A stretch of 64,000 nucleotides of DNA from Ooceraea biroi (lineage: Eukaryota > Arthropoda > Insecta > Hymenoptera > Formicidae): NCBI RefSeq assembly GCF_003672135.1, contig NC_039516.1:11515838-11579837 (forward strand). The letters are read 5' to 3'. The number at the start of each line of letters is the position of its first letter. The first letter of the stretch is position 1. The translations under genes were made by a program, and so were the position numbers. Below are positions 13,901 through 25,238 of this stretch, one piece after another. Below the pieces are notes generated by a model that was not told where the DNA came from, made no database searches, and worked only from the letters and a program-made list of their open reading frames with translations.

Positions 13901-14439
13901 TCCCAGACAAAGGACTTCGCTCTCCTCTCTGTCCGACGCCCGGCCACGCTCGTGCCCCGAAGAATACCGCTCCATTTCCAGCGCGCAACGTCTTAGAACA
14001 GGCCCGAATTACTTCAACAGTGGTCCTCGCACAAACGCGCGGGGCAACCTAATTTGTGCCCCGGTGACAAACTCAGCTCGGTGGGTACCGCCCAGTTTCC
14101 GGCGCCGAGCAACACCACGGCAACGACACAAAGGTAACAGAAGAGAAGAGAATTAAAGTATTTGCCCGGAAGACGCGAGGCACGGTGATAATCACTCGTT
14201 TTACGTCGGACTATTACCGAGCAATTAATTACGATCAGAGCCGCTTTCCCTTTTTGTGTCCTTTGTCATTCGTATCCCTCCGCAGACCTTAATCCCATTG
14301 TCCGTCATTCTTCAAACGGGACTTTATCTCCGACAGTTTATCTCAGACGCACGCCGGTATCCAAAAAAGACGATTGATAACCATCCCGAAAAAATGGTCA
14401 AACGATAAAGCATCGCACGAGATTAGCAAAGCATCTGGC
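10994..14439. other. Gene-less stretch with overlapping short frames
   Basis: No recognisable gene. About 11640-12000 and 12390-12810 hold overlapping open frames (121, 105, 71 and 92 codons, +), none with a known domain. The frame at 12528-12806 begins inside a GC-rich patch and ends in an alternating CGTGCA run. 12810-13660 is AT-rich and open-frame poor. 13760-14160 is CpG-rich again with frames on both strands. Confidence 0.5.
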
Positions 14440-14960
14440 GATATCAAAGATGGAATTTGTAGAAAGGCGCGGCAGAGAGAAAGAGAGGAAGAAAAAGACA
14501 GATTCGTTCTGTCCCGCAATGAACTCGGAACTCTCTTAAAATTGTAAGGAAAGAAAGAAAAAAGAAGAAAACTAATAGGAAAAGTCACTGCGGAAAAGGG
14601 AAAAACGCGCTATAATTAAAAAGTGCAATATAATTAAAAAGTCCGTAGGAATACATGAACTGCTTAATGGAAACACTACGTGACGGGGGATTAAATTTTC
14701 ACAGTCTCTTTGAGACGACACAGAGAAAGAGACAAGGAAAAAGAAACAGAGACAAAAGCAGGAAAAAGAATCGGATTGCACGGAGGATCGAACAAATAAG
14801 TCTGATTATCGATTGAGAATCGGAAAAAAGTAAATTAGAATTCTTGATACAGAATGAAACACAGATGCGACGAGAGAGGAAAGAGACAGAGGAAAAAGAA
14901 GAAGAGAGAAAAAGAGAGTGCGTGAATTTCCATGACGAGAAGAAACGAATTGAGAGTGAC
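14440..14960. repeat. Purine-rich (GA) block
   Basis: Over about 500 bases the + strand is dominated by G and A (GAAAGAGAGG, GAAGAAAAAGA and similar), with long stretches almost lacking C and T. Open frames on the - strand here translate to serine/phenylalanine/leucine low-complexity sequence and are composition artefacts. Such strand asymmetry can favour triplex or R-loop structures, which is general knowledge and not evidence of function here. Confidence 0.65.
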
Positions 14961-17900
14961 ATTCCGGTTCGTTGTAGGACGATGGATCAATAGACGAACT
15001 GACTGACAAATTTACCCATCTCAGACGTTGTTTGCCGCGTGTGAACGAAATGAGATTCGCTGCGGAAGAGCCGAGCTCTGAATCGGGAACGTCCCTGAAT
15101 CGGTCTGAAAGAAATTCCGAAATCTCGGGCGAGGAAAGCGAAACTGAATTAGCGCGAGACGCAAAATCCTCGAGAAAAATCAAACAAGCCGATGGATCCA
15201 CAGTGGAATCCACGATGAGCACGGAACAAACGTGCGTTAACTGATCGTTTCCGTGGGTTAACTTATCGTTCATTTTTCGGGTTGTCACGGCATGAATTAT
15301 TCGACGATCGAAGTCGATTAAAAATTAAAATAAAAAACAGAACACAATTGCGCTCCGCGCAAAAAAATTAGAAAATGCACTCTGATTCGGTGAAGTATTA
15401 AAATGAATATTTTTTCTGTTTTTTTTTTTAATTGTCGAATCTAGTTTCACCCAACGAATCATTGATGAACGAATGGACTGCGCTATGTCCGAGCGTATTG
15501 TCGAATACGTGAACAACTTATGCCGAATGATCGTGCGGTACTATCCGGTAACGCATATTGCATGGTGACCATGTATGTCGGCCATAAATAAAAGTGCAGG
15601 AGCGTGAATATCCGTGTTGAACAATCCAATTTCCACGTTAACGATTTAAATGTTCGGGTATCCCTCTTCCGTGAGCACTGCGCTATCAATAGCATTCATT
15701 GACACGTGCGTGTCCCTGCATACGCATGGACACATGATGTACCATGGAGTACCATGAAAACTTGTCTGAATGATGGCATTCCATTGAGAACATCTATCTG
15801 GTGTGCGGTTGCGCGTACAGTCACATATCACTTGTTCATAAACGGCGATAAAAATAAATGATGTACAGTATTAGATGCTGCAATTTGCCAACGTTCCTAC
15901 TTCCGGCGTTCTTTGTAGAACGATGTTCTCTCGGCGCTTGTTGCGTGGAAGGAATTTTTGGAAAATATTAATATTAAAATGAAAAAGGATTGTTTTTTTA
16001 AATATTCTCTTTAATCAATACCTGAATGGAATTTTTGGAAACTATTACTATTAAAATGAAAAAGGATTATTTTTTAAAAATATTATCTTTAATCAATATC
16101 TGATCAAAATTGTATCACAATATGATCGCTGTTGTATACAATATTGAAAGAGAAAGATACATCGTATGCGACACATAAACTTCATTAACGGCGTATCGTT
16201 AATTCAATTCCCAACAAGCCATCTTTCATTGAACGCTCTTTTTACATTCATTTTATCCTAGATTTGATAAATTATGGATGGAATGTACAGATCCCCTGTA
16301 CACACGCATTCCGGAAAGAGCGATTCCAAAGAGCGAGCGGCTAAATTAAAAGCGCGTCCGGATCTTCGATGGCGGTGGTGCTTCGGGCGCGCGAATACTC
16401 GCTCGTAAAATATTCACGCTGGCGTGCTGCGAATTTCTCGGCGAAAAGGACGGCTTAAGGGAGATGAAAAATTTATAATGCCCCGTATATTCGGTAACGC
16501 GAAATCGATGACGCGCGATATACCGCGAGCCGCATCGCGCCGCGCACCGCCACGTCGGAAAAATGAAAAGTAACACGACGGAGGAGGCGCACGGGGTCGC
16601 TCTTGCGGAAGATTGCCAGTCTTTCTGCGGGAGACATTACGGAAATCGGCGGCATAATGCAAGCAGTCACGCCTGCACGCCTCCGCGAAGCGCGACCGAG
16701 TGAAGGACGTCCGGAAATCGGCCATGCCGAGACAAATTTATCGCGCGAGAGTTACTGACTGATTTTCCGGCACGAGGTCCCCCATTCCTCTCTTCCTCGT
16801 TACAAAAGAGCCATGCTGAAAAACTCCGTTACAGCTGAACGATGCTAGCGAAATACGTAACAACGAACGAACGCGAGATCTCGGTCGCTTCTCGCGACGT
16901 TTCACGAGCCACTCTCTCGTTCGTTCGACATGATCAACGTGACAAATAACGGGACATGTTTACGCGGTGCGCCTTTCCGTCCCAAATATTTCTCGTGCCT
17001 CGTAAAACTTTCAAAGGTGCACTTGCGCGTCGAATGGCGCCCGGCATTTCCGCCGATTTATTATTCAGAAGTTAAACGACAGCCATACGATGTCCCGGCA
17101 GGGCAATGTAATTTGTTACGCCGCGGATAACAACATAATTTTAAATGTACGCGAAAGCTGTGCAAGAAGAAAAAAACCACGAATTGCGGGGAACGCCTTG
17201 ACATGAATAGCTATCCGTGCAGCGTAACAAAGCGCGTACATTACAACGTTCTCCAGTCAAGTAGATCAATCCACGCATGGCCAGACATCCGAAAAAGAAG
17301 TATCTCATAAATGTCGAAGTATATGGAAATTTAGACATGTGGACGGAATAAAGGACTTCGTGACGGTATAAATTTACATTGGTCCCCGCGAATACAAAGA
17401 TACATTCGAGCAATAAAACATCGTCTTTCAAATAATGCATAATCGTCCTTCTCCCTCTTGCTCCCTCTGCACATCTACATGAAGCAGCGCAAGCTCTTTC
17501 CGAGTCCCTTTCATCCCCCGCAAAAAGACCGGCGTAATGCCGCGGCCATTGTAGCGTTTCTCGGTTCCTCCTGCTCAGCCGGGTCCTCGAGTGCGAAAGG
17601 ATTAAGGAGCAAGCTATTTGCCGCGAAATGTTAAGCACGCGGCGGGAATCTACGGGGGTGGCGTCTGTAACGCGCGACAAATGGCGCGCGACACGTTCAA
17701 GCACCGAGCAAGTTTTTCCCCCAGCAAGCCTCTTACGCGAGAGCGAGCCGTAACAAAGTTTCGTCGACGGGAACTTCGGCTAGTATTTCATGGATGCGGG
17801 ACTCCGGAAAAACGTCCGGCTGCGCATCAACGAGCGAGTTCCCTCCCGCCGGGCAGGATTCGCCGGCAGCCGCTTTCCGGTCGGTTTTGCCGTTCGATGG

Positions 17901-18976
17901 TGTCCTTACGGGGGTCCCACGTCGACGTCGAGCGACTCGCTCGAATATTAAGGGATTCAAGGAATATCGCAGAGCAAACTTCACGACAAACGTCGCGCAA
18001 CGGCGAACACCGAACTGCAGTAACGTCAAAGGAGTTTAACGTCGAAAATGCATTCGTTGGAAACTCATCGCTTGCAATGCCTGTACCGCGGAATGACGTA
18101 ACAGCCAAGAGCAATGAAACACATTTCCGGTTGTATTGTAAAATGACGCTTGACACGTCTGACAGTTCCAGCCACAGCAAAGAGAAAAAATTCACAATGC
18201 ATAATTGATGATAAATGAATCGATTATAATATAACAGGGAGAGAGAGAAAGATACGTAATTAATAAAATTATTATATAATATATCAACGCCGAGTCGACA
18301 AATCGTGCGCGCACCCTCGGGGATGGCGGAAGCGGATGCACGGGATAAAACAGAAGGGCGCGCGGCTGCTCTGCCCTCTCCATGCTTAAGTCATTGCACC
18401 GGGGAATTACACCGCGGCAAATAACTCTTGCATCTTAAACCTATCGATTCTCGGCGGGTTAATCTCGCGGGGGGTGGCGCTTGGCTGGGTTCGTAACGGC
18501 TCCTCGCTCGCGGGGAAGAAAAAGATCGCGGGGCAAGAGAGAGAGAAAGAGAGACTCGTCCCCCCGAGAGATAAAAATAATACTCTCGGCACAACCAACC
18601 CCTTTCCTACCTCTTCTCTTCCTCCTCCTCTTCCCTCTGCTTCTTTTCGTGTCGTCCAATACGCAAGATCTAGATCCTCTCGTCGCACTTCTCTTTCCTC
18701 GCGATTCCACCCTCCCGCGTACCCCGTATCTTGTCTGCTCTTTATCCTCTTATCTCTGGACCGGCACCAACTTTTAACTAGCGCAAAACAAAGGAGTTTT
18801 GGCACGTACTTGCCCCGGGCTGCATATTTCACGGCTTCGAGGGTGGGAAACTTCGGGGTCTGATCGCGAAGATCGGCGAAAGCGCGCTCCGGGCGAGGAA
18901 ATTAATGGCGACCGAGGACGAGGAGCTGTCCGTGCGAGCGATAGAACGCGGGGCGGCTCAGCTCGATGCAAGCTTC
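14961..18976. other. Gene-less stretch
   Basis: No recognisable gene. A 70-codon acidic, serine-rich frame at 15032-15244 (+) looks protein-like, but it lies opposite a 160-codon frame (14806-15288, -), so neither is convincing. CpG-rich patches at 16350-16720 and 17600-18000 keep several frames open together (up to 196 codons, 17618-18208, +). 18200-18300 is AT-rich and 18530-18720 is CT-rich on the + strand. Confidence 0.5.
15951..16104. repeat. 77-bp tandem duplication, two copies
   Basis: A unit beginning GGAATTTTTGGAAA starts at 15951 and again at 16028. Both copies share an internal TATTAAAATGAAAAAGGATT and end in TTTAATCAATA(C/T)CTGA. The copies differ at several positions and by small length changes in T-runs, so the duplication is not brand new. 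Confidence 0.8.
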
Positions 18977-18978
18977 TA

Positions 18979-19340
18979 CAGGGTGTCCAGCGACGAATTT
19001 AAATCTTCTTTGTTCGATTACAAGTTTACTGCAGAAACGTTTTTCTCTTTCATTCTCAGTTGACTAACAAGAATTCAAAATCCTGTCATAATTGATGCTT
19101 AAGAATGAAATTAATCAAAGAGAGTTACATGTTACGAAAATGATGATGCTAAGAAATTCAATATCGGAAGTCTCACAGCTATTTCAATCCATTTAAAAAT
19201 TCCCGAAAAGATCTCGCTTGTATATAACGATGCAAGAGTAACTTTGATTTCGATCTCGTTCTGATAATTAAAAATTCGGAACCAGAGTCGTTAATTCGGG
19301 AATAAAAAACGTTATGACGTAACTTCACTGAAACACCCTG
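18979..19340. mobile_element. Short TA-flanked element with CAGGGTGT ends (MITE candidate)
   Basis: The left end reads CAGGGTGTCCAGCGA and the right end, reverse-complemented, CAGGGTGTTTCAGTGA. They match over most of 15 bases with one extra base. TA sits immediately outside both ends (18977-18978 and 19341-19342), as expected for a Tc1/mariner-type TA target duplication. The 362-bp interior has no open frame of note, so this would be non-autonomous. TA on both sides can occur by chance and the inverted ends are short. The assignment to Tc1/mariner is inference. Confidence 0.5.
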
Positions 19341-19342
19341 TA

Positions 19343-22300
19343 TCGTGCTCCCTCATTCGTAGCCGATGGTCATTGCGCCCGTTATGACCGCACAGGCCTA
19401 CAGGATTATGTCCTCTTTGGGACCTAGGAAAGTACGACACTTAAGTTTGGAGATTACAGTACCGGTCATAAACGCGAGACTCGCGTCGATAACGGCAGGC
19501 GCGATACGTTACAAACTGCATTGTTGCTTGTTCCTCGACATGAAAGCACGTACAGCAACCCTCCGATAATTTTTCTTCCCCAGGTTTTCGCACGTTTCCG
19601 AGAAACCTTTTCACGTCGTCAAAAAGACGGAAGATACGAATTTTTAACGGGAGAATCGATACGTTTTGTCACATATTAATCAACCTACTGCACTATAAAT
19701 GAAATATGATATATATGATATATGATATTATTGTACTCTTTTCACTGTCGAGTCATTAAATTTATCCATATATAATTTCCTGTTTCTATTCTGACGCAAA
19801 CTCCAGAGAATTGCGCAATAATATAACAGTTTCATATAATTGTCAATTCACATTTATTATATTCGCTCATTTATTACTGCTTGTCGTTATTATTAATTGA
19901 AGGCATAATGGTTGTCGTATCTATTTCGTCATTCTTGCCACCGCGCCATTAAATCAGATACAACTGCAAATACACACGAACACCTTCTACGCGCAGCGAT
20001 GTTTACGCATCTGAGAGTCCGAATGATTCTTCATAAATATCCTGCGAAAGTTCGCCGTCTCGTACATCATCCTCGACGCATTTTATCGTCGTAAGAATCC
20101 AGACCTCGGTTATCATGCGTCGCCACGTGCCACGACGTAACGTGCCGGGATGCAGGGATGCCGCTGTACCGAGATATTGAAGGGATACTTTATCGGGTGA
20201 GTGCCGAGCGCTGACAGATGCTGATGCATGCACTTGCATCGCTGGCAACATCAAGCTTTGATGGTGGTCAGCGGATGCACGCACGCGGTACCACCCTCCC
20301 CAGGGGTGGTCCCGGGGTCGGGTCGCGCCGGCAATATGTTCCTTATCCTTATCAGGCCGATAAATTCACCGGCGGTCGACTGGCCGACGACCCGTCGTGT
20401 CCACGCTCACCATCAGATCGCCGAACTTATCCAGATTGCCTCCTGTCGTGTGCCATTTCCAAAACGATCGCGAATCAAGTTTCGTCCTTCCCAGGACGGT
20501 CGTGCACGATGCAACGTCTTGTTGTATTGACCGCCCGAGAAATGATAGTATGAAATAAATCGATTAAGATAAATGAGACGGAAATATCATTAGGCGAGTC
20601 CATAATGTACTCGTTGCAATCAATTTCGAACGTAAATAGGATTAAAAAGCTGCAGTGAGAGACGGTAATGAATTATTTGTAATGAAGAGGTGATTATCTT
20701 TTAATATACTGTACGTTATCTCAAATATAATCTCTGCCTTTATATTTACCCGAAACGTTGATTTCGTTCAAGCTTCTCCAAGATATTGATCGAATGCAAA
20801 ACCGTAAAGAATGTTTCGGAGGATATGGATCTTGCAATGCTCGACCTCAGCTCTCTGCGTGAGACATGCATTATCTAAGACGGATGAACGGGATTGCACA
20901 AATCGCGAAATTGTAGCGATGAGATCGCATATACATTGATCATAAATGCACATCAGTTGTCACAGCGACGTTTCTCGTAATTCAGATATATCACTTTGGA
21001 AGTATCCATTAGCGAGGCATTGATCCCCCTTGCACATCGATACGTCATCGATATGTCAATAATTGTCAGGATATCTCCTTAGTAACGTGACCACGCATCG
21101 AACGTATACGTATATATTTCTTTTTTTTTTCTTAAGCGATATTTTACCCCGAATTCTGCCAGCCGCCAAATACGTTCGTCCGAGATATTTTTCTTTCCCC
21201 TTTTTCCGTCCTTTTTTTGCCTGCTTCCACCTTTCCTCTTGGCGGACTTGCTCGAGGATTTTCCTCGCGATTCCTGAGGAAGGATTAACGCTGTGCCGAG
21301 GAATCGGAGATTAAGCGGATGATTCGGCCGTTAGGTGTTGCTACGGGGTGCTTTTTACGGTGCTCGTAAGGCACTCCATCGCACATTAGCGCGAATCCAC
21401 GAGTGTTATACGGCTCATTTTCTACCCCCTCCCGCGTCTTGAATTAATTGAGAAAATAACTCGTTGCGCAGCAGGGAATCCAACGGTGAGCCGCTTAAAT
21501 CCGCAATTTCCGCGGTGGTGCGATAAGTTGCACGCTGTTGCGCGATGTTCTTTTAAATATGCAGCTCGCGATTGTTCATTAAAAATTCCGGCGCCGAATC
21601 ACTGATTTATCGATTGCCATGTGAGAGAAAAAAAGAAAGAGAGGGAGAGACACATACATTCGCTTAATATTTATGCTAAGCTGAGTTTATATATATTTAT
21701 ATATATGTATCTCTCTCTCGCAGGCCATTACCGCGATAATGCGAGTATTTAAATTCATGATACTGCGGATTATTTTCGGCATTTTCGCATAACATGCAAA
21801 TAAGGATAAAATGTAGCTTCGTTCCATCACCGTGTTGTACGTGAGATAAAGCTACGTTTTAAATCAAACGCTGCGTGCGATTTTATATTTATTCTACCTT
21901 TTTATTCGGCATATATTACGTATTAATGCCGACGGGCATTAGCCGGAAACGAATTTACGTAAAAGGAGAGGTAAGCGTCTGCGCTTCGCAGTCGCACAAT
22001 AAATTTTTGACGTCTGGGAAAAAAGATGCCACGAGAAAGGCACGAGAAGCTCTCTCTCGCAAGACGACGCGTGACATGAAACGCCGGATCCTGACGAATT
22101 AATAACGTCGATGCGTGGACACGCATACTTCCGTGCGCTCGCAGGAACTAGTACTTCAATCAAGAAACCGCTGCCGACTGATGTAACTCGTGCGATCGTG
22201 GATCTGCGTCGATTGGCCCCGCGCGGAATCGATAATATAATACAATCGAATCCTCGAGGGCTAACAAGTCGGTTCGCCGCTGCGAATTGCGCTCGGCGAA

Positions 22301-22596
22301 CACGCCGGGCGTAAATCACGCCCGGAAGGGACGTTTCTGGTCCGGCACGACAAGAAAGGGTCGGAACGAGCGCCCGAGTTCATCGGGCAGCGGTATCGAA
22401 ATCCGTCCGGGACCACCGCGCGCGGCGAGGCACGCTCGGCAAACGAAGCGACGTGTGCACCATTTATAATTCACCGGTACGGCAATGACGGAATGACAGA
22501 AAAACAGATAGAGAGCTATTCATACGTATCCCGATGCGATAGCATCGCGCCCCCGTGGCACGTGGATCCGTAAAATAAAAGCCTGAGGTCTCCCAA
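19343..22596. other. Gene-less stretch
   Basis: No recognisable gene. 19670-19880 is AT-rich with repeated ATGATATATG motifs. 20000-20560 holds overlapping frames of 60-111 codons on both strands without domains. 21110-21250 is T-rich. 21900-22470 is CpG-rich with overlapping frames on both strands. Confidence 0.5.
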
Positions 22597-22601
22597 CGCT
22601 G

Positions 22602-22639
22602 CACAGTGGTCAAAACGACTGAAAACGTGGCCAAAATCC
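22602..22639 (+). repeat. Left end of the Transib-like element, RSS-like
   Basis: Heptamer CACAGTG at 22602-22608, 22 bases of spacer, then CCAAAATCC at 22631-22639. CACAGTG is the consensus heptamer of vertebrate V(D)J recombination signals, and CCAAAATCC matches the ACAAAAACC nonamer at 7 of 9 positions. The heptamer is expected for Transib; the nonamer reading is inference. Confidence 0.55.
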
Positions 22640-23143
22640 ATTTAAAAAAAATTTTTTTATCGTCATTACATTATTGTTTGTTAGTTCTAAGTCCGTACTA
22701 AATTTCTCTAACGTTATAGTCCAAACAAATTTCATTTATGAGAGCTATAAATGTATAAAGTTCATTATCGTAAGTCTCTAATATGATTTTGGCCATAATC
22801 GGTGTCACAATTGTGATTTCATTCACGAAGTTATCACGTACCGGGTTATTAAATCTTTTCATCCTTGTTTTATTGTGTCCTTTGTGCTTCTGATAACGCT
22901 GTTATTTATTCAATTTTCATTACAGTTAATAGAAATAAAATAAGATAGTGCTGTTGTGATGTAACACTAATGAAATATTGCGATTCAAAGTCCCCGTCGT
23001 GAGTCGGCGCGATAAATCAAACAGAATTTAAAATTTATTTATATATCAAAAGAAATAAGAAAAAGTTTATCTGCGCCAAACTGCGCCGAAGTTTTTTCTC
23101 AAAATGCTTCCCTGAAGACATATTTCAGTGCAACTTTTAAAAT

Positions 23144-23154
23144 GGGACACCCTG
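23144..23154 (-). repeat. Solo CAGGGTGTCCC terminus
   Basis: GGGACACCCTG followed by TA is the same end sequence as that of the element at 18979-19340, here in inverse orientation. No partner end was found upstream, so it is a fragment or a chance match lying within the Transib-like element. Confidence 0.35.
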
Positions 23155-23269
23155 TATATATAATTAATATTATATTAATTACATTGCATCAGAATTATGG
23201 GAAAATCACTAAATTGCAGTTATATGTATATGATTTAGAATAATTTGAGTATGTACAGAATTTCGACCA

Positions 23270-23295
23270 GGTTTTTGGTAATCTTGACCACTGTG
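23270..23295 (-). repeat. Right end of the Transib-like element, RSS-like
   Basis: Read inward on the - strand: heptamer CACAGTG (23289-23295), a 10-base spacer, then CCAAAAACC (23270-23278), matching the ACAAAAACC nonamer at 8 of 9 positions. The two ends share the first 12 bases and then diverge. Confidence 0.55.
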
Positions 23296-23419
23296 CGCTG
23301 GCTGGCTGCAGCAAGTGATGCATCGCGAATATAAAATCCGCCGATCCGCACGCCATATATGAAACGCGCCCGGAAATTCGGAACGCAGCTGATTAACGCG
23401 TTCGCCATCGCCAATCTTC

Positions 23420-23434
23420 GGGGGGGGGGGGGGG
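23420..23434. repeat. Run of 15 G
   Basis: An uninterrupted homopolymer of G on the + strand. Its length may be inaccurate in the assembly. Confidence 0.85.
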
Positions 23435-25137
23435 ATAAATGTTTCTGGTGAGAATTGGGATGTTCGATCAGATGCCTGAGCGTGTTGCATCTGAAAGCGG
23501 AAAGAGCTCTTTTCCGGCCAGCCGATATGAAAATTTGTATGGTGCTCGTCGTCAATCGCTGCGCGAGCGGTAAATGTCTCCTCCAATTAAAAATACCGTC
23601 CTGCTTTTTCCTCGTACTCGCTTTTATACGCGGTAGACAAAACTTTTATAAATATTTTCTTTTCATTCTGATTATGGCGTTGGCGCGGTGTCGCTAACGT
23701 CGAGCTGAACACTCGGGTCAAAAAAATTAAAACGGCAAAAATTAGCCGTCATCGGTAGGAAAAACGCACGAGAACGTCTTTTTAACACCCCCGACTTGCG
23801 CCCGGATAGATCCCGCGGGCGCGGGTGTTTTCCAACGCTTGCGGAAAATTCCGATTTTGCGTACTACATTTCACTTCATATCGACGTGAACCAACGGCGC
23901 GAGAGTCGGATCACGGAGCTCGCCGCTCCGTAGAACCGGAGGAAGATAGGAGGAAATTTGCGGAAGAAAGGGCAAGAGAGACAGCCGCGCTCCGGCGAAG
24001 TTTTCCACGGGGCAGGAATTCCATCGCGTGATTCACGAGATTAGGGACTTTCGAGGAAGACCAATGGGACGCGCCGATATATGGCCGATAGTTTAGTTCA
24101 CGGGAACGGGGCACGTACACGCTCTCACGGAGAACGGCTACGTGTTCCCGTTCCCGGTGCCGTTGCTAAAGTGGCGGGATGGATGCCCGGATTCCGGGAT
24201 TTCGGCCGATGACTCTCATAGCCGGGCAACTTCGAAGAGAGGACCGAGTTTTCCGGCACAACGGGTCCTCCATGACCGGCACCAGAGTCACCGCCACCTT
24301 CCAAGGGTTCTCCACTGGCCCGTACATTTCCGCGCCAATTCTCTCCCCGATTCAGACCGACCCAGTGGTAAGTTTTCCCCCATCGCTCACCGCGAGACGC
24401 GTCCCAGATAGGCAGACGGTTATTTATCAGGGTTGACCGAAGCGTGGCCGAAGCGTAATTTACATGCGCTCGCAGCTTCCACGCGTTGACTCGTTAATCG
24501 CTGCAATTAACGACGCGCTGATGGATTTTGCCTCATCACTCGCTTGATCGCGTGAAATATTTTTCGTCATGTTGAATCACGTTGATTCACTCAGAGAGAG
24601 ATGGAGAGTGAGGCTATTCGTTTGACCGAAAAAGCAAGGGAAGTTACCCGATTTACGCGAGGATAAAAATAACGCAAACGAATTGTTTGCTTTAAATCAC
24701 CATGGAACGCTCTTTCGTCAGATGAAGAGGATTAATTCGGCGCGAGAATTGCGATTCGTTCGAGAGCAAATCGATCGACAATCCGCGCACGCACTCACGC
24801 ACGCACGTACACCCAGAAATTCCTCTTTGCAGGCGAATTATTGAAGCCCAACGCTCAAAGCGCGCGACAAACGTATCTCGACGAGCGAAAAATCGTCGTG
24901 GCATCCGGAACGCGACCGAGAGGGGTCTCGCGCGGATCGCGTCGGGGATCTACAGTTTCAAAACGGTATTAACTTACGATCAACGGGGAATTAGAGGACG
25001 GCTTGACCGATAGGGGAAAAAATGCGGCAAGGGAGAGGGCGGATAAAGAGCTCGAACACAGGGAGGGAGAAAGGGAATATGAATCCCTGTTCTGTAAACA
25101 GAGCGCGTTAAAGAGGGAAAAGCAAATTGGAGACTTC

Positions 25138-25140
<3 letters not shown>
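23435..25140. other. Gene-less stretch with one weak exon candidate
   Basis: Apart from the candidate at 24179-24367, nothing gene-like is recognised. 23890-24440 is CpG-rich with three plus-strand frames partly open. 24690-24910 has a 70-codon minus-strand frame without domains. Confidence 0.45.
24179..24367 (+). CDS. Weak candidate first coding exon, unrecognised
   Basis: An ATG at 24179 opens a frame of exactly 63 codons up to a strong donor-like site, CAGTG|GTAAGT, with GT at 24368-24369 (phase 0). The predicted peptide contains TATFQGFSTGPYISAPILSP, which is less arginine-skewed than most chance frames here, but I cannot match it to a family. Another frame over the same bases (24142-24411) is also open, which weakens the case. 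No downstream exon is visible. Confidence 0.12.
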
Positions 25141-25196
<56 letters not shown>

Positions 25197-25238
25197 CTCT
25201 CTTTCTCTTTCTCTCTTTCTCTCTCTCTCTCTCTCTCG
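25141..25238. repeat. CT microsatellite
   Basis: Twenty-five uninterrupted TC units (25141-25190) followed by an imperfect CT/TTTC continuation to 25238. A local open frame reads Leu-Ser repeats across it and is an artefact. Confidence 0.95.

Larger units (their letters stand above)
22602..23295. mobile_element. Non-autonomous Transib-like DNA transposon
   Basis: The left end is CACAGTGGTCAA (22602-22613) and the right end is its exact reverse complement, TTGACCACTGTG (23284-23295). CGCTG lies directly outside on both sides (22597-22601 and 23296-23300), a perfect 5-bp target duplication. Transib elements are known for 5-bp, GC-rich target duplications and ends beginning CACWRTG, so both hallmarks fit. 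The 694-bp interior is AT-rich and contains no frame resembling the Transib transposase (normally several hundred residues), so the copy would depend on an enzyme supplied elsewhere. Near the right end lies a stray CAGGGTGTCCC-type terminus (23144-23154). An alternative is a hAT element beginning CAGTGGTC, but the 8 bases outside CAG on each side do not match, whereas the 5-bp reading is exact. Confidence 0.75.

Noticed and set aside
22605..23293. Reading the 22.6-kb element as a hAT transposon starting at CAGTGG
   Set aside because: The 8 bases outside that boundary do not match on the two sides, whereas the CACAGTG boundary gives a perfect 5-bp duplication.
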